Source: Anthopleura xanthogrammica (lineage: Eukaryota > Cnidaria > Anthozoa > Actiniaria > Actiniidae). From it: a stretch of 64,000 bases of DNA. Position numbers and translations under genes: made by a program. The notes beneath the pieces were generated by a model. The model was given only the letters and a program-made list of their open reading frames with translations, was not told the origin of the DNA and ran no database searches. The stretch is taken from contig OZ025224.1 in the NCBI GenBank assembly GCA_964019055.1, positions 3,877,876 through 3,941,875 on the forward strand, given 5' to 3'. This document shows positions 40,201-55,200 of this stretch, piece by piece (position 1 is the first letter of the stretch; the number at the start of each line of letters is the position of its first letter).

Positions 40201-43200
40201 CATTCTGGAAAATTTCTTATCAGAAGACCATGTTATTATTGGAAGTTGCAGATTGAACCCGCTGCACTGATTCAGTTATATATAGGACTATATACTACAA
40301 TCCGTATGATCGATTACTCAATCTGCCGGTACATGTTCATACTAACCAAGTATTGGTTTTCATCACTTCAAGTAATGTTCAAGCAACACTCCAAATTCTA
40401 ACAACCTTGTATGTTTGTTACATACCAACACACTTGAAAGCTTCTTTATCAAAATAAGTTTGGCATTTTTGTAATTAGTTGTGAACTGAGAAACTTGCCT
40501 TGATTACTTTCTTTGCAGTCTACTATCATCACCATTATGGTCCTTATCAAGTCATTATTTTGTCGAATTTGATTGCATTCGCCTGTTTTTATCAGTGTTA
40601 TCGTTTGTACTTATCTCCATGTTAATTTGTTGTACAAGAAAGTACTTATATCAAAAGAATGCCAACCAACCAACCAATTGTTTAAGATTATAAGTATCAA
40701 GAGATTCAGTATCATCTTCGTCACCCCCTTCGATGTTCAAATGTTCAAAGTAAAAACGGTTTTTAAAATTAATAACAAATACTTATTACTTTTAAGTAAG
40801 ATACTTACAAGTCATAAATTAGTGAAAATATGCTACCAGCTATATAATGTTGCACAAGGTTTTGCTATTGCAAAATTCAAATTATTTGTTAAAAAAAGAA
40901 CACATAAGTTTCTTTTCGTGTGACTTTGTTTACTCTGTTTTTGTGTGACTCTGTGAAGTAAGCTAGCAGGAGCAAGTTTCCGCAACAACCTGGAAGTCTT
41001 TAGGGCAATGAGCTTCTGTAAACCTCAACGGAAAAGATATAATTTAACCTCAGAAAAAGGCAACTTTTGACAATGACATAGGTGGGATGCAATCTAAAGT
41101 GAAGCTTCCCTCACAAGAATGAAGAATATACACTTTGTAAACCTCAGTTATAGATCTTAGATATCGATCACCAAAGTCACTTCAGCAAAAATGGTTCCAA
41201 AAACAGTTATATCCGGTGCCGATGTCAGACTCTCAGTAACCCGATAAAAAACTTGTGGGGGCCATCTGTCTTAGGGGTAACGATATGTACCACGATCACG
41301 TGGGGCTTTAGAGTCCAATTTCAATCTTTTCTTCTAAGTATATAAACAGACATTTATAACCGGTAAAATGGTCTTGGATCAATACGTCGTCTGCAAATCT
41401 ACCATTATGGTCAAGGACGCATCTCTAAATAATCTCTGTGTGGTCTGGAAGGAACTTTGGCTTCAGACCAATGTTGAGAACGTGCTAACATGGTCTTGAG
41501 AAGGAAATGATTAATATAGAAATACTAGTGCATTTGTGTTCTCTTAGTGGTAAATACTGATGTCTTTTAAAAAGGAATCGGAAAAGACATGTTGATTGGG
41601 TATGTGTTGAACAATATGACCTAAAGTAAATCTTGGCGTTATACCAAAAGACTGATTCTTGCGGTTATATCTCAAAAGCTTCTGCATTTTATAGATTTAT
41701 GTTGTCACTGCTGTTCATGAAAACTGTAATCCAAGTTCCTGTCAACAACATTTTTGTCATGAAAGAATGAGTTGTATGAGAATGAGATATTTGACCCTGT
41801 GTGTTATATAGTTAGTATACTGGCAGGATGAACAAATGGATAGATGTATGGATTAGTGGTCATGGACGGACGGATGGACGGTGGATGGATGGATGGATGG
41901 ATGGATGGATGGACGGTAAATGGATGGATGAATGAATGGATGGATGGGTGGATAGATGGATAGACGGATGGATGGATGGATGGATGGATGGATGGATGGA
42001 TGGAAGGATAGACGGATGGATGGATGGATGGATGGATGGATGGATGCAAGGGGCGAAGAAAGGAAAGAATGAAGGCGTTCCGCTCATATTTCCTTCAGCT
42101 TAAATTAATGACAACATAACAAGCCTATTGGTGGCCAATGCAAGACAACATTGAATCACGCGCCTAATAAAAACTTACTGACTTCCAATAACTAATGGAT
42201 GAAATGGATAAAGTAAATCATAACATTAGGCTCCATTAAGACTGCCCCTTACTTAACCCTTATCTTTGATTAAAACAAAAATAATACATTTGGTTCAAGT
42301 TTCGAAAGGTTTTGTTACAAGAGAAACTACATAATCTGTCGATCAGGATGTTGTAACAATATTTTATTTTCGCCATATGACGTACATTAAATGACGAAAA
42401 AAGATATCTTGATTGCTCGCCTTGATTTGATGACAATTAATAAATGTCCTTGGGTCCTGCAAGAAGGTCACAGTTGTACGAATAATCACTTCGAATTCTT
42501 TCCTTCACTAAAAAGAAAATTATATTATTGCCACTCTTTGGGTGGACGAAAACCAACAAGTTTTACATTCCAACTGACAAGGCAATTCTGACAAGTTCTC
42601 CGGGAAAATACATCGAGTTAGAATTTACAATAGGTTTTGCATAGGGACGAAAACTGTAGAGCCCAGAGAAGAACTGGAGTATAAGCACGGGAGAGAGCAA
42701 ACAAGCAACTCTACTCAGACATAGAGGTGGTTCGGAGGAACCTGCGAGCAAAAATATGAGTGTTAAAGGCGGTGCAGACTAGCAGCTCGCACCACCGTCC
42801 AATTTCGATTCACGACCCAGATAAAATACTTGTGCCTTTGCAAATTGCTGCTCAAAACTAAATAAACAGACAAACTGCTATAAATTGTCATTTGTAAAAA
42901 TAATTTTATCTTACGTCAACAAGCTATCGGAGAAGTCACGATTGGGCAATTGATTCTGGAGAAGATAAATCTTGAAATGTTGATCAAGTGTCGTATACAT
43001 GTAATTCATAGAGCTAGTGTTGCCGGAGTACGTTACCTATATTCTCTGTCTTACCAATGGGATCCTGGCGCTTCAATATGGTATTCCGTAGAGGGGAATC
43101 TGAACAGGTACACAATATACTAGTTTTGGTCCCTAAGTTTTTGCTAAGAAGTTGACAAACTTTTCCTGTGTTTGAATTTGATCTTGGAGCATTTTTTTAG

Positions 43201-46200
43201 CACAGTACACGCTATGATAGGTCTCGTATTCTGAATTATAATTTGAACTACTTTTCTGTGACGTCATAGCCGCCATGTTTGTTGAAGTTCAAAGAAAGAT
43301 TTTTCCTTAGTTTCTATTGTCATATAAACCAACATGGCGGTCAAGTCTTTAATTACTTTTCAAGCTCTGGAGAATTGTTCTTAAGACAGCCTTATCACTG
43401 AACACTAGTAAGTCTGATGGTAATCTTAGCTACATTCGCTCCGCGAGGAAAATATTTAACATTCATATCTCGCTAATTCAGCCTCCAAGCTTAGCAGCTC
43501 TTACCAGCTAAGAGTACAAGTAATCATTCCATAAGCATAAGCATTCCATCATCATACGCAAACCAACATTATCAAGTACAAGTTGTCTTAACCTAATGCC
43601 ACTTTTCAGTTCCATTTAGAGTGTCTCTCTGTAGGAGAATTAGGTTTCCAATTGTATTTTATGAGGCATGGAATGCAAAGCTCTAGGGTGGGTTTCAAGC
43701 ATTCTTTGTTGTGTCAAAATGGTCAGCTCATTCTCAATTGTCAGTTTGAATCTAATACAACACTTGCGAAACTTGTAGTTCACTAAGGTCAACAAAGGGA
43801 GGATGTTGTACAACGTCAACTGCCGGCCAACAGAATATCCACAATCAGACGAAAGCAATAATTTAATATGATCTCAAAGGCCTGGCAACTGGACACAATT
43901 CTAAGTCTTTTTTATTACCTTTTCTAACAGGAAAATAATATTGGATTAACCAGGTATATTTTCACAAAGTAGCTTTTCACTTACCGCTTCCAAATGTATA
44001 CAGCTATCTCAAAAAAGCTTGATGAAGTTTTTGTTGCATGTTGCATGTTGCTGTTGCATGCTGCTTGTTTGCATGTTGCCTGCTGCATTTTGCATGTTGC
44101 ATGCTGCTTACCAAGCTTGAAATGTATTATATTCATATGTAAATAGTGTCATCACTGAAGAAAAACCTGCAGACCGCAAAGTTTGGGAAAGTTCCTATAT
44201 TGTTGTGACCTTTCGCTGCTTGAATTCTCATCACCCATACTGCATTTCGGGTTTAGTATGCAAGATGCAACATGCATGCATACAAAAAGCAACCAAACCT
44301 TCACCAACCTTTATCAAAAAAATAGCTGTATATAAACTTGAGTTTTAATGAAATTGTTGAGTTTTATGAAGGAAAACCAGAACATTTTCGCAAATTATTT
44401 ATACATTAATTCCAAAATTGAAATAATGAAATATTGGAGCTTAGACCGAAAGCTGCAAATAAAAAACATATTCATAGTATAATGCTTATAATTTCATATC
44501 ATATGTTTCAATTTTGCCTCATTGTGTGATTACCCAGAATCCTAATATATGCATGACAATGATTCTGAAATATGACACCGGAATATATAATGAATTAAAA
44601 CATGTTAAAAGGGCAAAGAAGTTATATGCTGGTAAAAATGACAGTTAGCTATAGGAGCTTACTTTTATCGAAGAAAATGGTTGATATCCTTAAGCTTTTT
44701 TTTTGCGATCGGAATGCGAAATTCGTTAACTGATTCCCACGAGCTTGGTGCCAGTATTCTTGATAATCGACGTTATCTTTGAGCCAGAGATAAAAGCTTA
44801 ATCCTACCTGATGTAGCTCTTGACTTCGGTAATTTGTACACAATCATAACACATTCATTCTAGTCATTCTAACTTCAATTCTACAGCTCTGACAAGATAC
44901 AAGATGGTTAAATTAATTGCTGCCCAGTCACGTGTTCTAGAACTACATTTTTGCGGGAACTCTTTTTTGAGAGAGAGCACTTTCGATTGTTTTGTTCTTG
45001 CGAAGACACCACTTTCTCTTCAGCGGAATCTTTAAAATATATCGATCGCATAAAGTTAAATCTCATTGTTTGTGCAAATTAAGATAAACTTTACAATTAA
45101 GGAATTATTTTGATAAAATCTGCATCACAAAGGATAATAATTATTTCCTAACCGCTCATGCAAACACTGCAACACGAAATCTGAAAAATGAAAAACTTTC
45201 CATATTTTAAAATTTTGCAATTTTATACTTTTCTATTTCCTAAATCCTTGGGATTTTTTCGGGGGTTTTCACTGCTTGAAACGGCTGACTACATCAATTT
45301 CTCAACTTCAAATTCCAGATGTGTCTAAATGTTTGCACGTTCCTGGACTCCAGTAAATTCGTGCACAATGACACGCCACAAAACCACAAAGATAGCAAAA
45401 ACAATTCCTTGTTAAATCAACATTCGCTGATTTGTTCGTTTAAAATTTCCGATTAAATTAGTCGCCGTCGGTTCTCATCTAACCAAGATTAACATTAGTA
45501 ATTTTCTTTTGCTTTTTTGACTGCTTTTTTGAGGCACGAAGTATGTCGTATCTCCTCATATGGGACCCAAACATCATGTCAACTGACACGGGTCTTTTTT
45601 TAGACTATTTAAAAATCAATTCCCTGAATACCAATGAATCTAACTTACAGGAATCATTTTTGAACCAAAAAACGGAAAAACCCAAAAATGTACTGATAGC
45701 ATCTTAAATTTCTACTTCATTTGAAGCCTTGTTAGCTCAAAAGTTTCGTTCTATGTTAAATCATACATGGTTACTATGATTAAATACATGCGTATCTCAG
45801 GCCGTTATCAGACTCTTTCGATAGTCTGTTCGGACACCTGAGATCTGTTTCCGGCTCCGATAAAACACGCTAAATATTCAACCTATAAGATGATACTCTA
45901 GCTCGTGGTCGTGCACAGAAGTATTTGAATTGTACGTACTTGGGAAAGGTCACGAAACGCCTCGAGATTGCAAGACAGAACCAGACAAGAACAGAGTTGT
46001 GTAAGGACGAGCTTGAATAAAGAAGCCGGACCAAGGCAAAGCATTTTTACTATATTTCGATGCCGCACCCGTCGAAATCATGGTTTTTAAGTTGTCTGAC
46101 AAGCGACGTTAGGGTAATCCCTAATCCTGTAAGTTTCAACCTTTGATTTCTCTCTCTGTTTTTAATGTAAATTTAATGAGACATATGTATAGTCACAGGC

Positions 46201-49200
46201 TTTAGTTGTACCCCACTGTACTATTACTACTACTAGTACTGTTATTATTTCTGACGTAAAATGTAGGGTTGAAAACAAAACGAGCAATAAATTCCTTCCT
46301 TCCGAGTAAATTCTTTGACAAGTGCTATACATTCGAGATGCGATCCTGGGCTCAGTTCTCTCTTTTAACTTAAAGCGACCAGGTTTTTGCTTAACTAACT
46401 AAGTCATTAGGCGTTTAGATTTTTCCCAAAAACTTAAGCCCTTTGGGTCCATGCTTGCTTGTAAGATATTCAGAAATTTCATGAAACCGCGCCTATCTTC
46501 TAAGATCGAATACAGCTGTTTTTCTTATGTAAACTTCCTTTGAACGCAAACAGCTACCCAACGTAATTTTTTCGCCAAATATTTGTGACCTCAGTTGTTT
46601 ACGAACATTAAGGTCGCTGTGTGTGGTATATGGAATTTGATTTAAGTATGTTGTATTGGAGGTTAGAAGTTCAAAGGTAACTGGCACAATGTCCTAAAAC
46701 TCTGTAGACATGACTGACGTATGGTTGTCATATAATTGTACCGCGCATGCAATATCTTGTAAGTTTGAGTTCAATGAGTTTAAGGCAATTTCTTTTATAG
46801 ACTCGAGGAACAAAGTCTTAGAGAATCATTGCTGCCAACTCACAAGTCTTTGAATTTTTACCAAAAGAAAATTGTACCCAAAATATTGCCATATTGTCCG
46901 AATCCTGACGTCAGAAACTCTGTGACATGATTGACTTGTGACTGTCATAGCGTTGAAACGTGCATGCGAAATCTTGTAAGTTTGAGTTCAATTGCGTTTA
47001 ACACCAATGTTTTTGGGCTCCAAGAACAAAGTCTTAGAGAAAGATTGATGTTAACCCACAAACTTTGAATTCTTACCAAAAGAAAATTGCGCCCAAAATA
47101 CTGCCGTGTTTAGCAACATGAGATTCCAAAGATAGATCTATTGTTAATGATTATTGTCGGAATACTGACGTCAGAAATAACGAAGAAACTGCTTTTTCCC
47201 TTTTAATGACTCAACATAATAAGACAAATTTAGAGATTGCTTTGATAAAGTAAGAAACGTGTAGACGCAAAAGTTAAAACTTTTTGGATATTGAAAAATA
47301 AATAAGTGACTTGTCTGACACGTTCTGAATTGTATATACGTTACAACATTTCACGAAAGCCTCACGAATCATTTAGGACTCTGTCATCAGGGTTTTGCTC
47401 ATGTAGACAAATATTTCAGTATCGTGTTCATTTTCGCACAGTTTGAACCTCGATGACATTTGAAGTATTCTAATCAACAACCAGCTACTTGCTATGGTTG
47501 TAAATTAATTTACGTAGGTTATGTTACGGAATCCAATATGGCTCCGAAACATATTTTATGTCCACTTTTCTTTCTGTAACAAATGTGATGTCCGTTTCTC
47601 AGGAACCCACTTCGGATGTGCCCCGACAAGATCGCAAAGGAACAGACAGCACAGAAGAAAGTGGAGTGTTTTTCAACACTCACTTCGTCTCGTCTGGCGA
47701 CCAAGAGGTATCCAACCCTCGCAACTCAGATACCTTCGAGTCGACATCTTCACGAGACACTTTCCTGTCTGATTCAGACCTTGAACTTCTAGAATGGGAA
47801 AATGACTCAATTGTTAACGAGGATGGCTATTGCACGGAAGACAACTTGGAAAACTCTGTACAAAATATGCAAATTCATCCCAATGAGTTTGGGGTGATTT
47901 ATTCGGGTGTTTTGTACATCCGGGAACAACCTGGATGGCATAAACGCTGGTTTACAATTACAGAACGATGCATGAAATGTTATAAATACAGAACAGACGA
48001 TAAAATGCTATTTGAAATTCCTCTACGGGATGGAAAATTCGTTTCTACAGACCGTAAGAGAAGTCGAATGTTTCCCATGACTTTGTCGATAGCAAGACTA
48101 AAGGACAATGTGACGTTTGCTACTACAGAAGAAAAAACAAGACAGGAATGGATATTCGTCATCAATCACGTGATAAAGAAGCTAACTGAAGACCCTTATC
48201 CCGAAAGTCCTAGCCCTAGTCCTGTTGATATTAAAACTGTGCCATTAAGTTCGTTACTACGGGCCGAGAGTCTTGAGGAACATCGTAGTGAGAGTTCCTC
48301 GTCAGAGAAATTTCCAGAACATTCTAAAACGAATATGATAGAAACTCGGTCGGAAAGTTTAAAGAGAAAAACTTGGCACGCTGGAGGGGAGAAAGGTTTG
48401 GAAGATGTTATGAATCAATGGAGAATAAAAGGAGAAGATGAGACTGCTGACATGGAGTTGTCGGTATCGCCTTCTCTTGCAAAGGAAGAATCTTTCAAAG
48501 AGTTACAAGAGGTAAGACATTGCAATTCTGGTGAATTTATGTAGGTCCCTCATGGATAAAATTCCTGTATACTTTATAGTATAGGCCAGTTGTCCCAGAG
48601 TAAGAAACGCAGGCTGCGGATGAACCAAAAGCAACACAGATATCTTCTTCTTTGCTTGAAGAACACAGTCAGACTGATAATACAGATTTAATGCAACTTT
48701 AGGAAGGATATTTAGCGTTGTTTTCAATTTTCAATCAGGATTCCTACGGAATACCGAGGTATAAAATAGGTTGCAAGCGCTTTATCGCTTATAGCTCATT
48801 ATAACCAAGGCTCGCAGCAAGCCCTTGGAAGCCAAAGTGCGCACTTTGAGAGTGTCTAGTATTTAGACATGTCTCCCGCACATCTTTAAGATATTTCATT
48901 ATGGTGTTTAGACCCCTTTCATGTGACGTCAGAGCAGCTCAATTTGGAGGGCAAAACACAAGAATTTTAATCTCCTGAGAATTGGAACCTATTGTTTTGC
49001 CCAACAAATTGAGCTGCATTCCGACGTACTGCAAGGGGTCTATATTGAGGATTTGGTCTCTCGCAGAATTTATCTTTGTGTGATCAAGATTTCATGCTAC
49101 CCACAACCCACAGGCTTTCTCTTTGAGGCATTTGCTCCAGTTTCATTTTTATGCGACCTCCACGATTAGATATCTGGTTTTTGGTTTTACGCCAATCAAC

Positions 49201-52200
49201 ATTTGTTACATCAAAGTTTTTGTTTTTGATGGGCGTAAGCCAAAATATTTACTCGTCTGAAGATGTCTGAAAACTGGGAAACTGAAAAGTGCCCTTATAG
49301 TTCCACTTTCACCTAAACATAGCTAACTTGTGGTTTCTTTGCTTCAGTGTTTACCCGATATTTTACAAAGACCAAAATCCAAAAGCTGGAAAGGAAACTT
49401 AGGGAACATTAATCTTCCTTCATCGAAGAAAGACCTCACAGGTAAATGACAGAACTGAAGAAAGATATCTCTGATATAATGCAAAGTGTGCAATGGTCCC
49501 CTTTACACTGAGTTCCCTGCGCCATCTTTAAAAGTAGCCGTGCCTTTGCATCAAAGCAAGACATGAGGTGACCTCGCAATGATAGAGATATGTTAGTAAT
49601 TTTCCAAGGTGTTAAAGGTCTCTATCATTGCAAATTCACCTCATGCCTTGCTTCGATGCAAATGCACGGCTGTACCTTTCAAGATGGAGCAGGGAACTGT
49701 GAGGGGGACTAAAACCCACCAGAGTTTTTTTTATTACAGACAATAACCAATAATAACTAAAAATATTCTTCTTTCATTATAGGCCCCAAATCAGCCCAAA
49801 ACCGCAAAAACATAACTTTCAGTGCAGAAGTAGAAAACAAGCTGAGCTCTAACTCAGATCTCACCTCACTCAATGTTCCTAAAGTCAAGAGACATGGGTC
49901 TTTGGCGAACTCTCTTACAAATAAAGCGGCCCGTGTAAGGTCGAAGTTGACCACATCTTTTTTCAAGAAAGGTAAGAAACGCACATTTTTTATTGATGAA
50001 CTCACAGATCGGATTGGATTTAGTTTGTGAAGGTTTTGCGAAGGGAGAAAAACCGGAAAACCTTGCCGGAAAAACCTTCGAATTAAATGAGAAACCCAAG
50101 TGGACGTACTTTAGTCACATGAGATGTTAATGTGACAGGCGAGTGCACTACCACTGACACCTCCCTAGTTTCCCACGCAAGGCATTATTTGTAGCTTGCA
50201 CATTACTTTACGTCACGGCAGTGTTCGTGGTATTTAACAAAATATTCATCATTGGCTTCCATTGTTAATACTACCAGCATGGTCTTTATCATTTGACTCT
50301 CGCTGTTGGGAATACTTGCAAACGATCATTTTAGAAAATTAGAACCTAAACTTTCTTGTTGGATTAAAAAAAATTTTTAGGGAAGAAGGACGAGAAGGTT
50401 TATCAGCAAGCTGAATCTCAAGACACGATATTTTCTGGATACCTTATAAGAAAGAAAGGCAACACGTGGAAAAATCGATGGTGTGTGGTAAAGAATCATT
50501 CGCTGTATTGCTACAAGGAGTTTGGAGCACCATTGGCAGAATTGGAACTCACTCTAATGGGGTGCGGAGTTAAAACATTGCCCGAGGAGGAAGGGGAAAA
50601 GCCGTTTATGTTCGTACTATCAGCCAGTGACAAGGAACACCTTTACTTCGCGGCGGAAAATGACGCTGAGTTGGAAGAATGGCTCTTGGTGCTTGAAAAT
50701 GAGGCAAGAAGGGCTGATAAAGAAGATGACGAAATAAACAGTAAGAAGACTTGTGATTTTTGTCCTTGTCCTTGTCCTTGTCCTTGTCCTTGTCCTCTTT
50801 CTTCTTATTTTCTTATTTTCTTTCCTCATTCTTTTTCTTCTCCTCCTGTTCTTTTGCTTTATTTATACATATATATTTTTTCTATTTTATGCTTGAATTT
50901 AATTCAAATTGTTTCTATTTTTATTGAAAAGTTTATCCAACAGATTCCTTGGATGGCGCCTTGTTGACGACGCTATCGTCTCAAGATTCCCCTCAAGAAT
51001 CACATAAATCGTTTGAACCACAACCAACAATGACCGAAGAAGACGAAAAGCCACAAGTAACAAGAAGAGCACACTCATTCACTAGAACATCTAAAGAAAC
51101 GTCACAAATACAAGGCCCCATGAAGAGATCTAATTTGCTTGGCGCCCTTGCTCATAAACTGGGAAAACAGTCGTTTAAGTCCAAAGACTCAACTGCCATA
51201 GTGAAGAGAGAACTGCAACCAAATGAAATCGAAAATCTTATAATGCCTGATTATCAAACTCAAAGTAAGACTTTTGTATGTGTTGAGTTTAGTGTCGTTG
51301 CTTTTGCTTTGCATTGCTGTTTCTGCTGCTGCTGTTGCTGCTGCTGGTGCTATCAGTTGCTGTTAGTGCTCAGTGTTATAGAGCGTGACGTCACTCGTAT
51401 TGCAAAACGACTTCCGGGTTCAAACAAACAAGCAAACAAACAAATAAACAAACAGTATATCCCCCCACCCCTCCCAGATAAGAAAAACAATGCTCAAGGG
51501 AATGATACGTGATCCCTGATTAGAAAACAATACTCCGAGAGTTAAATAAATAAATAAATAAATAAATCAATGAGAATTAACAGTGGAATCCACCGAGTGG
51601 CTCTTCCTCCAATGCATTCCAAAGCAAATCAATGTACAAAATCTTATAAGTGAAATTTTCTCTTTTTGTAGCCGAGACAGGAACAAGTTTAACTGAGAAT
51701 GGTCCAACGCTGGAAGGAAGTTTATATTATCGACCCGTGGATACTTGGCTAAAAAGCAAGGTACATCACTATGTAACTCCTTCTTAGGGAGAGTTGTCGG
51801 AGAATTTAGAAAAAAATGAAAAGGGAATGCAATTGCAATATACATTGTGGATCTTTAAACGGTTGATTGGGCCAATTTTATGTTTGAAAATCATGATAAC
51901 TGATCTGTACCCTTTCTAGTATAGTCTTTCACAAAACTAGTCTTTTTCAAAGTCTCAATGAGACGAACTTTCAAAAAGACTAAAATGGCATGCTCAGGAA
52001 GAACTTTGCCTTTTTTCAAATTCGACTTTGTACCGCGTCATGTTTTAATGTACACGTGAGAAATTAGAAGAGCAATTCCATTTAAGTATATTGGAAAAGT
52101 TCGAAGACTTCCTCCAGTACAGTACTCACGCCATTTTCCCGTTTTTTCTTTCCAGGTGAAGCTTCAGAATCACTCACTTGACATCGAACCCCAAGACGAC

Positions 52201-55200
52201 TTCACAGACTTTGCTAAATCTTTTGAAACCCTGAAGTTTAGGCTCGTTAACTGTATAGTACTAGACTGTACTGACACAGAAGGACCACTAGTTATGGTGG
52301 TCAAGAGAGCCATTGGACAGCCACTGTACCTACAGGCTGATAATGAAGACGGTTAGTATCCTATTGATATCCTATCAATTAAGCTTATCAGTTATAGACC
52401 TCTTTAGCTGGTCTATATTCATGAGTCTTCTTATGCGCAACTGTAAATCAAAGAAATATTTTCAAGGAAATGATAGGAGGCCTGAAACTTTACACCCTGG
52501 GCAGTAAAGGGTCTATTCCTCGTTGTAGTCTTTATTTAGTCTAGCTACTTCCCTTGAGAAATATGCTACTGCTTGGTTGCCGTGTCTAAGTCGCATTGAA
52601 CCACAAATAGGAATATTCCTTTCTCCAATATGGATATGGATGCAACTCAAACAAAAATATAATACTCAAGAGAATGACACGTGGTCTGAAGTGGGAAAAC
52701 ATTACCAGGGGCGGATTTAAAATTTTCTTAACAAGGGGTTGTATGATGGCAAAGAATGCGAAAATAACACCTAATACAAGTTAGCCATCATTCTCTCACT
52801 TTCAGCCAACTAATCAAATTATCATAGGGGGTTGCAGCCCCCGCAATCCTACCCATGGATCCACCGCTGATTTGGCCCAAGTTAAATGGTTCTATAGACG
52901 TTTGCTCTCAGATTTTTTAATATAGATTTTGAGCTCGTCGCGTTGTTATTAATTATTACTGTCACTTATCTTTTTAGATTACATCGCATGGAAGGACGCT
53001 ATTTCATCTGCTGTCCTCACCACTCCTTCAACTATGGACCGATTAATGTCGAGCGAAAGTGGAGGCGAAGGCGATGAATCATGTAAAACAGCAACCCCGT
53101 GTAGCTCGAAGATTTCTGGAGACTCTTTTGATAGGGATGATGTTTTCTTCAAAGACTTCGCGGGACAAGAAACTTCAGAGGCTCATCCGTCGCCTAGGGT
53201 GAGTGACCATTGTTAATCAAAATATTTGCTTTAAACTAAGTACACAATACTTAACTTATATGCTAGTTTTTGGGGAGGGAGGAAAATGGGAGCACCCTGA
53301 GTAAAATTAACCTTGTTGGTCATGGCAAGGGAGAGACAACACATCAAACAAACCCTATAGATCTCTCGGCTTGGGCGTAATGTTTTCTTATTTCAGACCA
53401 CGTGCCATTTCCTACATTATTATATCTTTGTTTGACGGTTGCGCATGAGAAGACACATAAATATGGATACAACTCAAACAAAGAATCTTATTCTCAAGAG
53501 CGACACGCGGTCTGAAATGGGAAAACATTTCGACCCAGCTTAAGAGTTCTATTCCCATGTGGCGCCCGCAGAAATCGAACCCGCGACCCGACCCGCAGAA
53601 CTTAGTCACTAGTGGTGAAAGGCAAACTTGTAAAACCTGGTTCACACTAGCGACGAAGAATAAGCATAACGATTTTACGGTTAGTTGACAGAACAAAACA
53701 TTCAGCCATCCTTGAAGTAATATCTGCGCTTGCGTATGTCGTTATGCTTATGCTTCGTCGCTAGTGTGAACCATGCTTTACTGCTACGCCACCCTAGCCA
53801 CCTCACACATTATATTGACCAATTATCTAAAACAAATGCATTGATCTTGTTGTAATTCATTTGTTAAAACCAACAGCCATCAATAGCTGGTGATGTATCA
53901 AGTGAAGGTAGTGTGGATGATTATCATAATAAATCAAGAGTTCGAGTCAAGAGAGCATATTCGGCTGGTGGCATTGATAGACTGCGCTCTTTATCCGAAG
54001 GATACTTGGTAAGTTATTCCATAAATTGATTATATAGGGCATACATAATTCAAATATTTGTAAATGGTAAGGAAACGTATTACTTAATTGGCACCACTAT
54101 ATCCCTGCCAACATTTTCAGTTGCGCAATACCTTCATAGTTCTTCACTGGTTTGCAAATCAGAATGTTAAAGCTTGGTGATTGGAAGTCCTCCAACTTGT
54201 CGCGCAGCTTCGAGGTCTAAAGCGGGAAATACACGTGGCGATTTGTCTGTGCGATTCATCGTCCCGAAACCATCGCAAGTCGTGCGTGTAGTTTAGAGCC
54301 CGATTCAAGCCCGATTCGAAAAAATTGAATCGGCCCTATTCACAAAATCTGTAGCACAAATCGGGCTTGAATCGGTACACTTAAGTACACGCACGATTTG
54401 CTTCACGACATATTCTGACGAATAATCGGACCGACAATCGCAGCGTGTAGATGGGCCTTTAAATCGCCCAGCTAATATAGCTCGGTTTGTATCACCAATT
54501 TGCACACTATGATGTATTATTAACTGGAGAGAATGGAGAGCTACTTTTAACAACAACAAAAATTCCTTGTCTGTTGAAATAATATTGAAGCGAATAATGA
54601 GAGATATGACCTATTTTTTCTAGGTTCATTCCAAAAAAAGACAAAGTCCTCTTCGTCGTACTATCTCAAATGCTTTGAACATTCTTGACCTCTCACCTAC
54701 GAAACGAAGAAGGAAAACGTTTGGTGGTCTTGGCGTTAATGCGTCTCTACTCATTGGCATTAAGTACACATCTTGCTTATATTTTCGTATCAAAAAGGGA
54801 TTCTGGTCCAAACGCTGGTGTGTTCTACAACAAAACAATTTACACTTTTTTAAGAACTCTGAGGACATTTCTCCAAGCTCTACTATGAAACTTGAAGGCT
54901 GTACTCTCGAGAAGACGACTTTTAAAGGAAAGAAGTTTGCGTTTGTGTTGAAACTTCCGTCGGATAAGGCAGAGTATTGCTTTGCTGCCGAAAGTGAACG
55001 AGAATTGGACATTTGGATCGGCTTGCTACAAGCTGAAGGGGATATCCAAAGGTTAGTTATCTCTACCCTAAACTAAACGCCGTGGCACTAAATGTTTATT
55101 GCATAATAGTTACATCTATACAGGAGTACAGATTTCTAGATTTTGTATCATGACATGCAACAGAATGTAAAATCGCGTACCATGTACCATGCATGCAGCA

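Larger units (their letters stand above)
37766..47602. other. 9.8-kb intron 2 of the AFAP-like gene
   Basis: No coding sequence is supported. It holds the (ATGG)n array at 41862-42045, a MITE at 43997-44333, a block near 43256-43370 resembling the GTCATGGCCGCCATG flank of the collagen array, and a tandem duplication at 46698-47110. The remainder has no feature I recognise. Confidence 0.5.

Noticed and set aside
40093..40923. Open frames of 100-116 codons in the large AFAP-like intron
   Set aside because: A/T-rich composition, no recognisable domain and no fitting splice phases.
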